NCBI GenBank assembly: GCA_011087955.1
Contig: JAALKR010000013.1
Span: forward strand, 1 to 54,351
Direction of reading: 5' to 3'
DNA: 54,351 bases
Source: Oligoflexia bacterium
GTDB lineage: Bacteria; Bdellovibrionota; UBA1018; CAIPTA01; JAALKR01
The notes under the pieces are model-generated. The model made no database searches. It saw only the letters and a program-made list of their open reading frames with translations, and was not told the origin of the DNA. Made by a program: the position numbers and the translations under genes. Shown here in pieces: positions 45,953 through 53,963 of this stretch. Every line of letters begins with the position of its first letter. Positions within the stretch are counted from its first letter, which is position 1.

Positions 45953-46393
45953 ATGTCCGTAAACAAGGTCTTGCTCATTGGTCACTTAGGGTCTAACCCA
46001 GAGATTCGTCACACTGGTGGTGGAGCTGCGGTCGCAAATTTTAGTATCGCAACTAGTGAGTCTTGGAACGATAAAAATACTGGGCAGCGTCAGGAGCGTA
46101 CTGAGTGGCACCGTATTGTTGTCTGGGGGAAGCTTGCAGAGCTGTGTAATCAATACTTGGCGAAAGGCCGACAGTGTTATGTTGAGGGGCGTCTGCAGAC
46201 CCGCCAGTGGGATGATAAAGACGGTAATAAGCGTTATACGACGGAAATTGTAGCGACCACGGTTCGGTTCCTTGGTTCGAACCAAGGGCAGCAGGCTGGA
46301 GCTACAGCGAATGAGTCCTATGGTGACATGCCAGCAGCACAAGAGCCTCGTATGGAGGAGCCATCTTTTTCAGAGGATGAAATCCCGTTCTAA
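45953..46393 (+). CDS. ssb: Single-stranded DNA-binding protein
   Basis: A 146-residue SSB. The OB fold spans residues 1-110 with [50 protein letters not shown] and [22 protein letters not shown] short Gln/Gly/Ala linker leads to the acidic tail EDEIPF, which binds partner proteins such as RecQ, RecJ and DNA polymerase III. Both recJ and a recQ-like gene occur in this window. A rho-independent terminator follows. Confidence 0.97.
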   Translation: MSVNKVLLIGHLGSNPEIRHTGGGAAVANFSIATSESWNDKNTGQRQERTEWHRIVVWGKLAELCNQYLAKGRQCYVEGRLQTRQWDDKDGNKRYTTEIVATTVRFLGSNQGQQAGATANESYGDMPAAQEPRMEEPSFSEDEIPF

Positions 46394-46433
46394 ACACATC
46401 GGAGATAAAGCTTCTATCTATAATATCTAGGGG

Positions 46434-46458
46434 AACCGCATCAAAAGCGCGGTTTTTT
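46434..46458 (+). terminator. Rho-independent terminator after ssb
   Basis: AACCGC (46434-46439) pairs with GCGGTT (46449-46454) around a 9 nt loop, followed by four more T bases. It ends ssb transcription 41 nt after the stop, and lies only about 17 nt before the next coding start. Confidence 0.8.
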
Positions 46459-46474
46459 ATTGTCTGTATTGAGG

Positions 46475-47218
46475 ATGAACGGTAGGTTCCCCTTGGTGAA
46501 GTTCCTAGTTGTCATACCTACTTTCAACGAGATCGAAAATCTACGTGGAATCGTTAGTCTTGTGCTGCAACAGGCAGATGAGCGTGGGTCTGTTTATGGT
46601 GTGGAAGATTTAAATATTTTAGTCGTGGATGATAATTCTCCAGACGGTACAGGAGCCTTGGCCAACGAGCTTGCCAGAGGAGATTCTCGTGTGCACGTTT
46701 TGCATCGAACGAATAAAGAGGGGTTGGGGCGAGCCTATATTGCTGGATTCAATTGGGCCTTAGAGCGTGATTACGATGTGATTTGTGAGATGGACGCAGA
46801 TTTCTCACATGACCCCAAATACCTCCCTGATTTTTGGCGTCTCCTTAAAAAGCATGACGTGGTTATTGGGTCCCGCTATGTCGAAGGTGGAGGAGTTAAA
46901 AACTGGGGTCAAGTTCGTAAATTTATTAGCCGCGGCGGTTCGGCCTATGCGCGCGCGATTTTAGGGCTAAAGCTTCGTGATTTGACCGGAGGCTATAATG
47001 CGTGGCGCAAGGAGGTTTTGGAAGCAATCGATCTTACGTCGGTGGAGAGTGAAGGCTACGCTTTTCAAATTGAATTAAAATGGCTAGCTTGGCGCAGAGG
47101 ATTCAAAATTGTTGAGACCCCGATTGTTTTTGAAGATCGCACGTATGGAAAATCTAAGATGTCGAAGAAAATCTTTTTAGAGGCAGTCTTTCGCGTAGCT
47201 TGCATGCGTATCGAATAG
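46475..47218 (+). CDS. Dolichol-phosphate-mannose-synthase-like glycosyltransferase (GT2)
   Basis: A 247-residue GT-A glycosyltransferase, expected to move a sugar from a nucleotide sugar to polyprenyl phosphate at the cytoplasmic face. Seen are VVIPTFNEIENL near the start, ILVVDDNSPDGTG, the catalytic EMDADFSHDPKYLPDF, GSRYVEGG and DLTGGYNAWRKEVL. There is no C-terminal membrane domain. Starts at TTG 46460, ATG 46475 and GTG 46496 are all possible; none has a clear ribosome-binding site. It is followed by a thioredoxin-like gene. Confidence 0.88.
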   Translation: MNGRFPLVKFLVVIPTFNEIENLRGIVSLVLQQADERGSVYGVEDLNILVVDDNSPDGTGALANELARGDSRVHVLHRTNKEGLGRAYIAGFNWALERDYDVICEMDADFSHDPKYLPDFWRLLKKHDVVIGSRYVEGGGVKNWGQVRKFISRGGSAYARAILGLKLRDLTGGYNAWRKEVLEAIDLTSVESEGYAFQIELKWLAWRRGFKIVETPIVFEDRTYGKSKMSKKIFLEAVFRVACMRIE

Positions 47219-47229
47219 GCTTTCTTTTT

Positions 47230-47805
47230 ATGGCACTAATCAAAGAGCGTGTTCCAAACTTTCTTATTGGTTTGTTTATTGGGACGGTATTGGCGGTACT
47301 GTTTTTCTATGCGCGTAGTCGTTTGGCTACTGAATGGGAGAAATACCCTCCAAATGAGACTCATAAGGTGATGGCCTTACAGGGCGAATGGTTTGATTTG
47401 CCGAGACCGATCACTGCGGAAGATTTAAAAGGGCGGGCGATGGCGGTGCTATTTATTTCGTCGAAGTGTGACGGTTGTGCTGGCTTGGTCAATTTAATTT
47501 TGCAAATCGAGACTGAATTTAAAGAAAAGGTTTTAACGGCGTTAGTCGCTGGAACGAATCCAAACAAGGGTTTTGCTCAATTAGGTATTCAGAAAAAGTC
47601 TTTCGACTATTATATCTCGGATAGGGTCGGCAATATTGTAAAGAAGCTTGGAGTTCGGCGGATGCCGGCAATGATTTTTGTTAGTCCAAATGGTCAAGTC
47701 GCAACAACGATATATAGTGTGAATGATGCGATAGGGTTTATGCCAAATCTGCGACTTATTCTCAATCAATATTCTAGCAATATCAAAACTGCAGAAATAA
47801 AATAA
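47230..47805 (+). CDS. Membrane-anchored thioredoxin-like protein
   Basis: A 191-residue protein with one N-terminal helix (FLIGLFIGTVLAVLFFYA, about 11-28) and an extracytoplasmic domain. FISSKCDGCAGLV gives a redox pair Cys80-Cys83, and MPAMIFVSPNG fits the cis-Pro strand of TlpA/ResA-like proteins. It probably reduces or oxidises partners outside the membrane. ATG 47230 is preferred over the upstream GTG or TTG-type start at 47200, which would overlap the preceding gene. It converges with ugd, 5 nt away. Confidence 0.78.
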   Translation: MALIKERVPNFLIGLFIGTVLAVLFFYARSRLATEWEKYPPNETHKVMALQGEWFDLPRPITAEDLKGRAMAVLFISSKCDGCAGLVNLILQIETEFKEKVLTALVAGTNPNKGFAQLGIQKKSFDYYISDRVGNIVKKLGVRRMPAMIFVSPNGQVATTIYSVNDAIGFMPNLRLILNQYSSNIKTAEIK

Positions 47806-47810
47806 ATTAT

Positions 47811-49136
47811 TCACATGGGGCTACGCCCAATACCTGTATATTCAAGTCCAGACCGACTGACGAATTCTGGCATCCAAATATTACGGCCATCAAACAGAAT
47901 TTTGCTCTTTAGCTTGGATGCGATCAGCTCAAAGTCCGGATGCCGAAAGTCATTCCATTCCGTCACTAAGATCAATGCATCCGCGTCGTTGAGAGCGTCA
48001 TAATGTTTTTCGACAATCTTGACTTTGGACATATTGACACCGGCGTCTTCCAAAGCCTTTGGTGCAGTCTCTCGGGCGATTGGATCAAATGCGCGAATTT
48101 TGGCGCCAGCTTTTGTGAGGTCTTCAATCAAAGTAATTGCCGGTGCCTCGCGCATATCATCGGTGTTTGGTTTAAATGCTAGTCCCCAAACGGCAAAAAT
48201 TTTTCCATTTAAATCATCGCCAAATTTCTGTTTAACCTTTTTACTAAGCACCTTTTTCTGGCGTTCATTGGCATCCATTGCTGCTTGTACAATCTGCAGA
48301 TTCAGATCATTTTCTTGACCGATCTTTAACAGTGCTTTCACATCTTTTGGGAAGCAAGAACCGCCATAACCAGGTCCTGGATATAAAAAATGTCTACCAA
48401 TGCGTTGGTCAGTAGTAATTCCTCGGCGCACAGAATCCACGTCTCCCCCGACGATGTCGCATAGCTGTGAAATTTCGTTGATAAAAGAAATTTTTGTTGC
48501 CAGCATGGAGTTGGCTGCGTATTTAGTAATTTCAGCCGACACGTTAGACATGCGAATAATAGGATTTCCTTGACGTACAAATGGTTGATACAGGTGACTC
48601 ATTACTTCCCATGCGTCGTCCGATTGAGTGCCGATCACCACACGGTCGGGCTTTAGGAAGTCTTCAATTGCAGAACCTTCTTTTAAAAACTCTGGATTGG
48701 AAACGATATGTACCGGGTACTCGCTATATTTTTCAATTTCTGCGCGAACTTTCTCTGCAGTGCCAACTGGAACTGTGGATTTATTCACAACAACTTTCTC
48801 GCCGTTGAGGGATTTTCCGATCGACTCTGCCACGTTCATGACGGCAGTAAGGTCCGCCGAACCATCTTTAGAGGACGGGGTGCCGACTGCTAGGAAAATT
48901 ACCTTTGAAGCATGGGTTGCTTCCTTTAAATCTGTCGTAAATTGTAGGCGAGCTTCCGCAATATTTTTCTTTAATAAATCACTAAGGCCTGGTTCGTAGA
49001 TGGGGGATTTCCCGTCATGAAGCATTGCAATTTTTGCTTCATCAATGTCGACACAAATTACGTCATTTCCAGTTTCAGCAAAACAAGTCCCAGCTACCAG
49101 TCCAACATAGCCTGTCCCTACAACAGCTATTTTCAT
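47811..49136 (-). CDS. ugd: UDP-glucose 6-dehydrogenase
   Basis: A 441-residue enzyme oxidising UDP-glucose twice to UDP-glucuronate for surface polysaccharides. The Rossmann start MKIAVVGTGYVGLVAGTCFAE, the segment VNKSTVPVGTAEKV, SNPEFLKEGSAIEDF, the catalytic Cys in GPGYGGSCFPKDV (near residue 260) and GLAFKPNTDDMREAPA are all present. AAGGAG lies 9 nt before the ATG. It is divergent from the WaaE-like glycosyltransferase gene, with only 57 nt between them. Confidence 0.95.
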   Translation of the reverse strand: MKIAVVGTGYVGLVAGTCFAETGNDVICVDIDEAKIAMLHDGKSPIYEPGLSDLLKKNIAEARLQFTTDLKEATHASKVIFLAVGTPSSKDGSADLTAVMNVAESIGKSLNGEKVVVNKSTVPVGTAEKVRAEIEKYSEYPVHIVSNPEFLKEGSAIEDFLKPDRVVIGTQSDDAWEVMSHLYQPFVRQGNPIIRMSNVSAEITKYAANSMLATKISFINEISQLCDIVGGDVDSVRRGITTDQRIGRHFLYPGPGYGGSCFPKDVKALLKIGQENDLNLQIVQAAMDANERQKKVLSKKVKQKFGDDLNGKIFAVWGLAFKPNTDDMREAPAITLIEDLTKAGAKIRAFDPIARETAPKALEDAGVNMSKVKIVEKHYDALNDADALILVTEWNDFRHPDFELIASKLKSKILFDGRNIWMPEFVSRSGLEYTGIGRSPM

Positions 49137-49181
49137 AATTCAGCTCCTTTCTACGGCGTTTCCCTCTGACATAACCTACGT

Positions 49182-49187
49182 TATACT
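49182..49187 (+). promoter_or_regulatory. -10 box directly before a start codon
   Basis: TATACT ends 6 nt before the ATG at 49194, so a transcript from it would begin at the start codon. The -35 area (TTTCCC at 49159-49164) is poor. Confidence 0.4.
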
Positions 49188-49193
49188 TTGCCT

Positions 49194-49967
49194 ATGACAG
49201 GTCGTCCAGGGATCAGCGCAACGATTATCACCTTAAATGAGGCTAAAAACCTACCTAGATGCCTAAGTAGCTTAACTTGGGTGGATGAGATTGTTGTGGT
49301 GGATTGCGGTTCTACCGATGATACACAAGAGATTGCAAAGGAAGCGGGGGCGAAAGTTATCGAGAATCCTTGGTCAGGTTATGGCCAACAAAAGAACTTT
49401 GCAATGCGCCATGCTGAGTACGATTGGGTATTGAATATCGATGCTGATGAGGAAGTTTCTCCAGAACTTCGTCAGAGTATCGAAGGGTTTCTGACCAAAG
49501 TAAACGGAGATAATCAGATTGATGGAGCTAATTTTCCTCGTTGTACGAAGTATTTAGGCAAATGGATATTGTACGGTGGTTGGTATCCAGATCTAAGTGT
49601 TCGACTTGCTCGAAAAGGTAATGCAAAATGGACGGAGCCAGAAGTCCATGAAACTTTGATCATTGAGGGGAAGGTTGAGCGGCTGCCTGGAGATTTATTG
49701 CACTATACTTTTTCAGATGTGGCCGACCAAGTTCGTACCAACGCTCGTTATGCGGTGGAAGGGGCAAGAGTGGCGCGAGCTAGGGGGGAAAAGCCTGGCC
49801 TCTTAAAAATTTTGTTTAAACCCGCGGGCAAATTCTTAGAAACTTATTTTATGAAGCGGGGCTTTCTTGATGGCTTTCCCGGTTTTGTGATATCCGTTAA
49901 CGCTGCACACTCAATTTTTATGAAATACGTGGAGTTGTACTGTGGGGAAAATTCTCGTTATCGATAA
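49194..49967 (+). CDS. GT2 glycosyltransferase, WaaE/KdtX-like
   Basis: A 257-residue GT-A transferase of the kind that adds a glucose to an inner-core LPS sugar. It has ISATIITLNEAKNLPRCLSSL, IVVVDCGSTDDTQEIAKEAGAKV, the NIDADEEVSPELR metal-binding segment, WILYGGWYPDLSVRLARKG and the HETL motif. The C-terminal region may associate with the membrane. A -10 box directly before ATG 49194 suggests a leaderless message. It overlaps the next gene by 26 bp, so the two are probably coupled. Confidence 0.9.
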   Translation: MTGRPGISATIITLNEAKNLPRCLSSLTWVDEIVVVDCGSTDDTQEIAKEAGAKVIENPWSGYGQQKNFAMRHAEYDWVLNIDADEEVSPELRQSIEGFLTKVNGDNQIDGANFPRCTKYLGKWILYGGWYPDLSVRLARKGNAKWTEPEVHETLIIEGKVERLPGDLLHYTFSDVADQVRTNARYAVEGARVARARGEKPGLLKILFKPAGKFLETYFMKRGFLDGFPGFVISVNAAHSIFMKYVELYCGENSRYR

Positions 49968-50682
49968 TAATATTGATTTACGCTCACATGGTTGCGCGGA
50001 TATTGAGCGCTGTTTGATTGAAGCGAATGCAAATCATGGCATTAGGGACTTTGAGTCGCTAGTTCGTCGTGGCCCGGAAATGGAATATGACTTTGATCAT
50101 AATTTGTGTGCTGGTGTCGTAATTTCAGGGTCAAAAACACGAATTGAAGAGACTCATGATTGGGTTACGGCACAGATGAATTTCATTAAGAATCTTTATG
50201 CGGCTAAAATTCCCACATTTGGCCTCTGTTACGGGGAGCAATTGATTGTTCGTGCTTTGGAAGGGGACGATTATGTAGGGCGATCGCCTATCGGTGAGTT
50301 CGGTCTTGTCGAAATCACGGCGCTACCAGAGGCAAATTCTTCGCGGCTATTTAAGGGGCTGCCGACTAACTATTACTCTTTTTGTTATCACTATGATCAT
50401 GTGGAAAAACTGACTATCGACTATAGGCTTCTAAGCTCTTCTGATCTTTGTGAAATCCATGCTTATGAACACAAAAAGGCGCCAATGTGGGGAGTACAGT
50501 ATCACCCGGAGAAAAATTTAGAAGAATGTAAGGGGAGTATAGAAGAAATTCTAGAGTCTGATCCGTCGGCCAAAATTTCCAATGGCGCGGCGATGGAGAG
50601 CTTGTATAATCAGGCCATCGGCGATACCTTGTTTTCGAATTTCATCGAGCAGGTAGGAATTTATCTTGGACAAAAGCACTAA
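49942..50682 (+). CDS. Class I glutamine amidotransferase
   Basis: A 246-residue GATase 1 domain with the triad visible: nucleophile Cys96 in FGLCYGEQL, and His188 with Glu190 in QYHPE. These enzymes release ammonia from glutamine for a partner synthetase; none is fused or adjacent. It lies between a sugar transferase and a flippase-like gene, overlapping both, which suggests an amination or amidation step in surface glycan synthesis. A gamma-glutamyl hydrolase-like role is possible. The GTG start is taken because the fold begins MGKILVIDNN. Confidence 0.85.
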   Translation: MGKILVIDNNIDLRSHGCADIERCLIEANANHGIRDFESLVRRGPEMEYDFDHNLCAGVVISGSKTRIEETHDWVTAQMNFIKNLYAAKIPTFGLCYGEQLIVRALEGDDYVGRSPIGEFGLVEITALPEANSSRLFKGLPTNYYSFCYHYDHVEKLTIDYRLLSSSDLCEIHAYEHKKAPMWGVQYHPEKNLEECKGSIEEILESDPSAKISNGAAMESLYNQAIGDTLFSNFIEQVGIYLGQKH

Positions 50683-51700
50683 ATCGAAGGTTGTAGCGGT
50701 TTTAAAGCTGGTTGCAAAGTTTGTCTTCGCGTTTGGAATTATTGCTTATCTAATTTACGACGGTAGGTTGGACCTGAATGTTGTCAAGCAGGGGTTCTCT
50801 AATCCACAAGTAGTTGCGACGTCCCTTGGATTAATATTCCTGGGATCTCTGGCTGGTTTCACCCGTTGGTCGCTTCTTCTTAGAGCGCAGGACGTCTACT
50901 TGAAGCCACTAGCCATTGCCAGATATGGCTTTATTGGTCTCTTTTTCAACACATTTATGCCCGGTGTTGTGAGTGGGGATGTTATCAAGGCATGGTATGT
51001 GATTTCGGACCGCGAGAAGGGCCAAGAGAAAACTCCAATATTGACGGCAATTATCATCGATCGCATCTTTGGTCTTTTTGGTTTAATTGTTCTTTCATTG
51101 TTTGCGTTGTTCTTACATTGGAATCAAGTCTGGGCAATTGAAGGACTTCGCTCTGTAGTTTCCGCAAATCTTGTGCTTGGCTTTTTAGTCGCAACTTTTT
51201 TTTCGTATGTTCTGTTATCGAATTGGGGGCCGTTCCTTTGGTTCCGTAGTTTTTTGAATCGCTATAAAAATAGGAAGATTGGCGCTCTTTTTATTAAGGC
51301 TTATGATGCCTGGTCGTCCTATCGGTACCGGCCGTTTTTATTGCTTTGTTCGCTACTTTTGGCCTGTTGTACGCATACTTGTATTGTAGTTGCGATTCTT
51401 TTTTGTTCCCGTGCTCTGGGGGAGACGGGAATGGAGGCGCACCAGATTTTTTTATTGGCCCCACTAGGGCTGTTGAGTACAGCACTTCCGGTAGCTCCGG
51501 CCGGTTTGGGTGTTGGTCACGTGGTGTTTGCAATGTTGTTTGGCTGGGCTGGTTCTCAAATTGGTGCAGAAATTTTTACGTTGTTCATCAGCTTGCAAAT
51601 TATAGTGAATTTAACGGGCGTGGTTTTTTACGTTTCTTCGCCGAAGCCAATGCGTCTGAATAATACTCCTAGCGTGGCGCCAGGTATGGCGTCGTCCTAA
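50666..51700 (+). CDS. Flippase-like membrane protein (lysylphosphatidylglycerol synthetase TM family)
   Basis: A 344-residue integral membrane protein with about eight helices. The family motifs are a NTFMPGVVSGDVIKAWYV loop and LLSTALPVAPAGLGVGHVVF near the end. Members of this family carry lipid-linked sugars or aminoacyl lipids across the membrane. It overlaps the amidotransferase gene by 17 bp, starting at a TTG. With the upstream transferases it probably forms a lipid-linked glycan operon. Confidence 0.85.
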   Translation: MDKSTKSKVVAVLKLVAKFVFAFGIIAYLIYDGRLDLNVVKQGFSNPQVVATSLGLIFLGSLAGFTRWSLLLRAQDVYLKPLAIARYGFIGLFFNTFMPGVVSGDVIKAWYVISDREKGQEKTPILTAIIIDRIFGLFGLIVLSLFALFLHWNQVWAIEGLRSVVSANLVLGFLVATFFSYVLLSNWGPFLWFRSFLNRYKNRKIGALFIKAYDAWSSYRYRPFLLLCSLLLACCTHTCIVVAILFCSRALGETGMEAHQIFLLAPLGLLSTALPVAPAGLGVGHVVFAMLFGWAGSQIGAEIFTLFISLQIIVNLTGVVFYVSSPKPMRLNNTPSVAPGMASS

Positions 51701-51817
51701 ATTTGTAGCACTAGAAATAGTGCTGTTCTGATTTCGTCCTCTGATAGATATTAGGCCATTTATTTTCGTGGTCTCCGGAAAATTCTTTGGTGAATCAATT
51801 GCATCTAACAATTATTA

Positions 51818-53101
51818 ATGAAACTTCGTCCGGGACAATCTTTAGTGCTCCAGCAGCTACAATCAGGCAATGATGTGGCAGCGAATCTCCCAACTGGGTA
51901 TGGGAAGACATTATGTTATGAAATTCCTGTGCGAGTCTGGCGCTGGAAGGTCTTAGTGCTATCTCCATTGCAATCCTTAATCTTAGATCAAGAGCGACGG
52001 TTCAAATCAAAGAGAGTGCGAACGGTTGCCTATTGCGGAGCAATGGTTGGGATAGAGCAATCAAAGTTTAATAAGGGCTTCCTTTCTCGGGACTGGGACA
52101 TTGCCATCTGTTCACCAGAGAAGCTGATGCAACTGTCAAAAAAATATGAATCGCAGATTAAGCAGATTTTTGAAGACTTGGATTTAGTTGTTTTGGATGA
52201 AGCTCATGTGTATACGCAGTGGGAGAATTTTCGGTTTAGGTTGCCTGAGGCTTTACGATTTCTTGCAGATCGCGCCACCAAGCAGAGAATATTGCTGGCA
52301 TCTGCAACTCTTTTAGGTAGCGAATGTGCTTATTTGCAGCAAACTTTAGGTAGGAAGCTATGTTCTGTGCGCCTAAGTCCCTTAGCTGAAAACCTAAGAT
52401 TATTGGCGCGATGCTTGGACAGTGAGGAAGAGCGAAAACTGCAGTTATGCGCTCTATTACGTGATTTGAATGCACCCAATGTCACGATTGTTTATTGTGA
52501 ATCTCGTAGCCGATGTGAGGCACTGGCTGAGTTTCTGAGAGAATTTGGAATTTCCGCACTACCATTCCATGCGGGATTATCTTCCAAAGCAAAACAAAAG
52601 AACTATGAGTTATTCACACAAGGAAAGGCTTCGGTTGTTTGTGCAACTAGTGCTTTTGGGCTTGGAATTGATCACAAGTTTGTACGCATGGTGATTCATT
52701 ATGGATTGCCATTTTCCATTTCACAGTATGTGCAAGAAATTGGAAGAGCGGGTAGGGATTGCAAACCAGCTGTTGCAATCGCACTTGTTTTGCTTTCAGA
52801 TTTGGAATCACATTTACAAAACATTGAGTCCGCAGTAAGAATTCGTGAATCTATTTCGATCTGGCGTTATCTATTTACCTCTATTTGTCGTCGAAGAATT
52901 TTGAATTTTCATTTTGATGTCTGCTCAGAAGAGAAGTGCCATTCGTGTGATATTTGTGATGAGAATTTAGTTTTCAAGCTTTTCCCACAACTGAATTTTC
53001 GAATGAACAAGGTTCTTCCGTGGTGGGCACAGCATAAAGAAGCAACGGAAAAATATATTCAAGAGCAAATTTGGTTCCGTTTTCGACGAACAAATTGTTA
53101 A
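51818..53101 (+). CDS. RecQ-like DNA helicase, short form
   Basis: A 427-residue superfamily 2 helicase. Motif I is PTGYGKT (25-31), motif II DEAH (127-130), motif III SATL and motif VI QEIGRAGRD. A Cys cluster (C-S-E-E-K-C-H-S-C-D-I-C) gives the RecQ zinc-binding site near residue 375. There is no room for the winged-helix and HRDC domains of full RecQ (about 600 residues). The N-terminus starts at RPGQ, so most of the RecQ Q-motif helix is missing; an in-frame stop at 51806-51808 blocks an earlier start. It may be a specialised helicase rather than canonical RecQ. Confidence 0.85.
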   Translation: MKLRPGQSLVLQQLQSGNDVAANLPTGYGKTLCYEIPVRVWRWKVLVLSPLQSLILDQERRFKSKRVRTVAYCGAMVGIEQSKFNKGFLSRDWDIAICSPEKLMQLSKKYESQIKQIFEDLDLVVLDEAHVYTQWENFRFRLPEALRFLADRATKQRILLASATLLGSECAYLQQTLGRKLCSVRLSPLAENLRLLARCLDSEEERKLQLCALLRDLNAPNVTIVYCESRSRCEALAEFLREFGISALPFHAGLSSKAKQKNYELFTQGKASVVCATSAFGLGIDHKFVRMVIHYGLPFSISQYVQEIGRAGRDCKPAVAIALVLLSDLESHLQNIESAVRIRESISIWRYLFTSICRRRILNFHFDVCSEEKCHSCDICDENLVFKLFPQLNFRMNKVLPWWAQHKEATEKYIQEQIWFRFRRTNC

Positions 53102-53240
53102 GAAAAAATAAAAAATGAAAAATTTTGGATAAAACTCATGCATCTTACTCAAAAGCCCTTGACCAAAACCAAGCCCATGTTAGCGTCCTCTACGTCGTTT
53201 CAAACAGTTAGGTTAGGAATACTGGGGAGGAAGGAACGGA

Positions 53241-53513
53241 ATGAATAAAGCGCGGATAGTAGAGCTATTGGCAACAGAACACAAAATCCCCAAAATACAA
53301 GCCGAGGGAATTTTAAATTCAACTTTAGACATCATGAAGACGGCCGTGAAAAAAGGAGACGTCGTAACTCTGGTTGGCTTCGGATCTTTTTACAAGGCAC
53401 GTCGTCGCGCACGTAAAGGTCGGAATCCACAAACTGAAAAAGAAATTAAAATTCCAGCTCACAACGTTTCGAAATTTCGCCCAGGAATGGAATTCAAAAA
53501 TCGCGTTAAGTGA
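53241..53513 (+). CDS. HU-family DNA-binding protein
   Basis: A 90-residue nucleoid protein of normal HU/IHF length. It begins MNKARIVELLATEHKIPK, has TLVGFGSFYKARRRARKGRNPQT (the beta-arm base) and ends with IPAHNVSKFRPGMEFKNRVK. The arm sequence RKGRNPQTEKEI and the general pattern favour HU over IHF. GGAAGG lies ahead of its ATG. A -35-like TTGACC sits at 53159-53164 but the matching -10 is weak. Confidence 0.93.
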   Translation: MNKARIVELLATEHKIPKIQAEGILNSTLDIMKTAVKKGDVVTLVGFGSFYKARRRARKGRNPQTEKEIKIPAHNVSKFRPGMEFKNRVK

Positions 53514-53548
53514 TAGGATTGTGTTTCCCGTTTCTTCTAAATCTCCGC

Positions 53549-53577
53549 TTGGCACATTCTGATATTTCTACTAGTAT
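53549..53577 (+). promoter_or_regulatory. Candidate promoter of tRNA-Leu
   Basis: TTGGCA (53549-53554), a 17 nt spacer and TAGTAT (53572-53577). Transcription would begin about 22 nt before the mature tRNA. Confidence 0.5.
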
Positions 53578-53605
53578 CCAGCGGTACTCTGCCAAGCTGT
53601 TTTTT

Positions 53606-53694
53606 GCCGGGGTGGTGGAATTGGTAGACACACAGGACTTAAAATCCTGCGGGCGTTAAAACCCGTGCCGGTTCAAGTCCGGCCCTCGGCACCA
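53606..53694 (+). tRNA. tRNA-Leu (anticodon UAA)
   Basis: An 89 nt class II tRNA with encoded CCA. The acceptor stem GCCGGGG pairs with CCTCGGC (one G-T). The D arm carries GGAATTGGTAGACAC, the anticodon stem CAGGA/TCCTG encloses the loop CTTAAAA with anticodon TAA, a long variable arm (GGGCGTTAAAACCC) follows, and the T arm is GCCGG TTCAAGT CCGGC. It is the only RNA gene seen. Confidence 0.97.
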
Positions 53695-53754
53695 TCTCCC
53701 ACTCCTAACCGTGAAGAGCCAAAGATGGGAGAAGAGTAGAGAGTGTCAGCTTGA

Positions 53755-53958
53755 GTATGTCTAGGCAAGAAAGTTCAGCTTGGTAAGATTCTGGATAAAG
53801 AAGCTGTCGCAAAAGAAGCAGCTGAAAAAGAGGCGCATGAAGCTAAGATGCGTGAGCAAGCCGAAGCAGCCGCTGCGAAGAAAGCAGAAGAAGCCAAAAT
53901 GGCTGAGCCGGCATCGGTATCAGCTGATGAAAACAGCGATAAAAACAAAATTTCTTAA
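53755..53958 (+). pseudogene. Startless coding remnant, Ala/Glu/Lys-rich C-terminus
   Basis: After an in-frame TGA (53752-53754) an open frame runs to TAA at 53956-53958. It reads like a protein tail: KKVQLGKILDKEAV followed by an Ala/Glu/Lys-rich helix and a polar end. There is no start codon before ATG 53848, which would leave only 36 residues. The base pattern (GAA/GCA/AAG codons) looks coding. It is probably the 3' remnant of a gene lost next to the tRNA. An untranslated accident of sequence is the alternative. Confidence 0.4.
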
Positions 53959-53963
53959 TCGCC

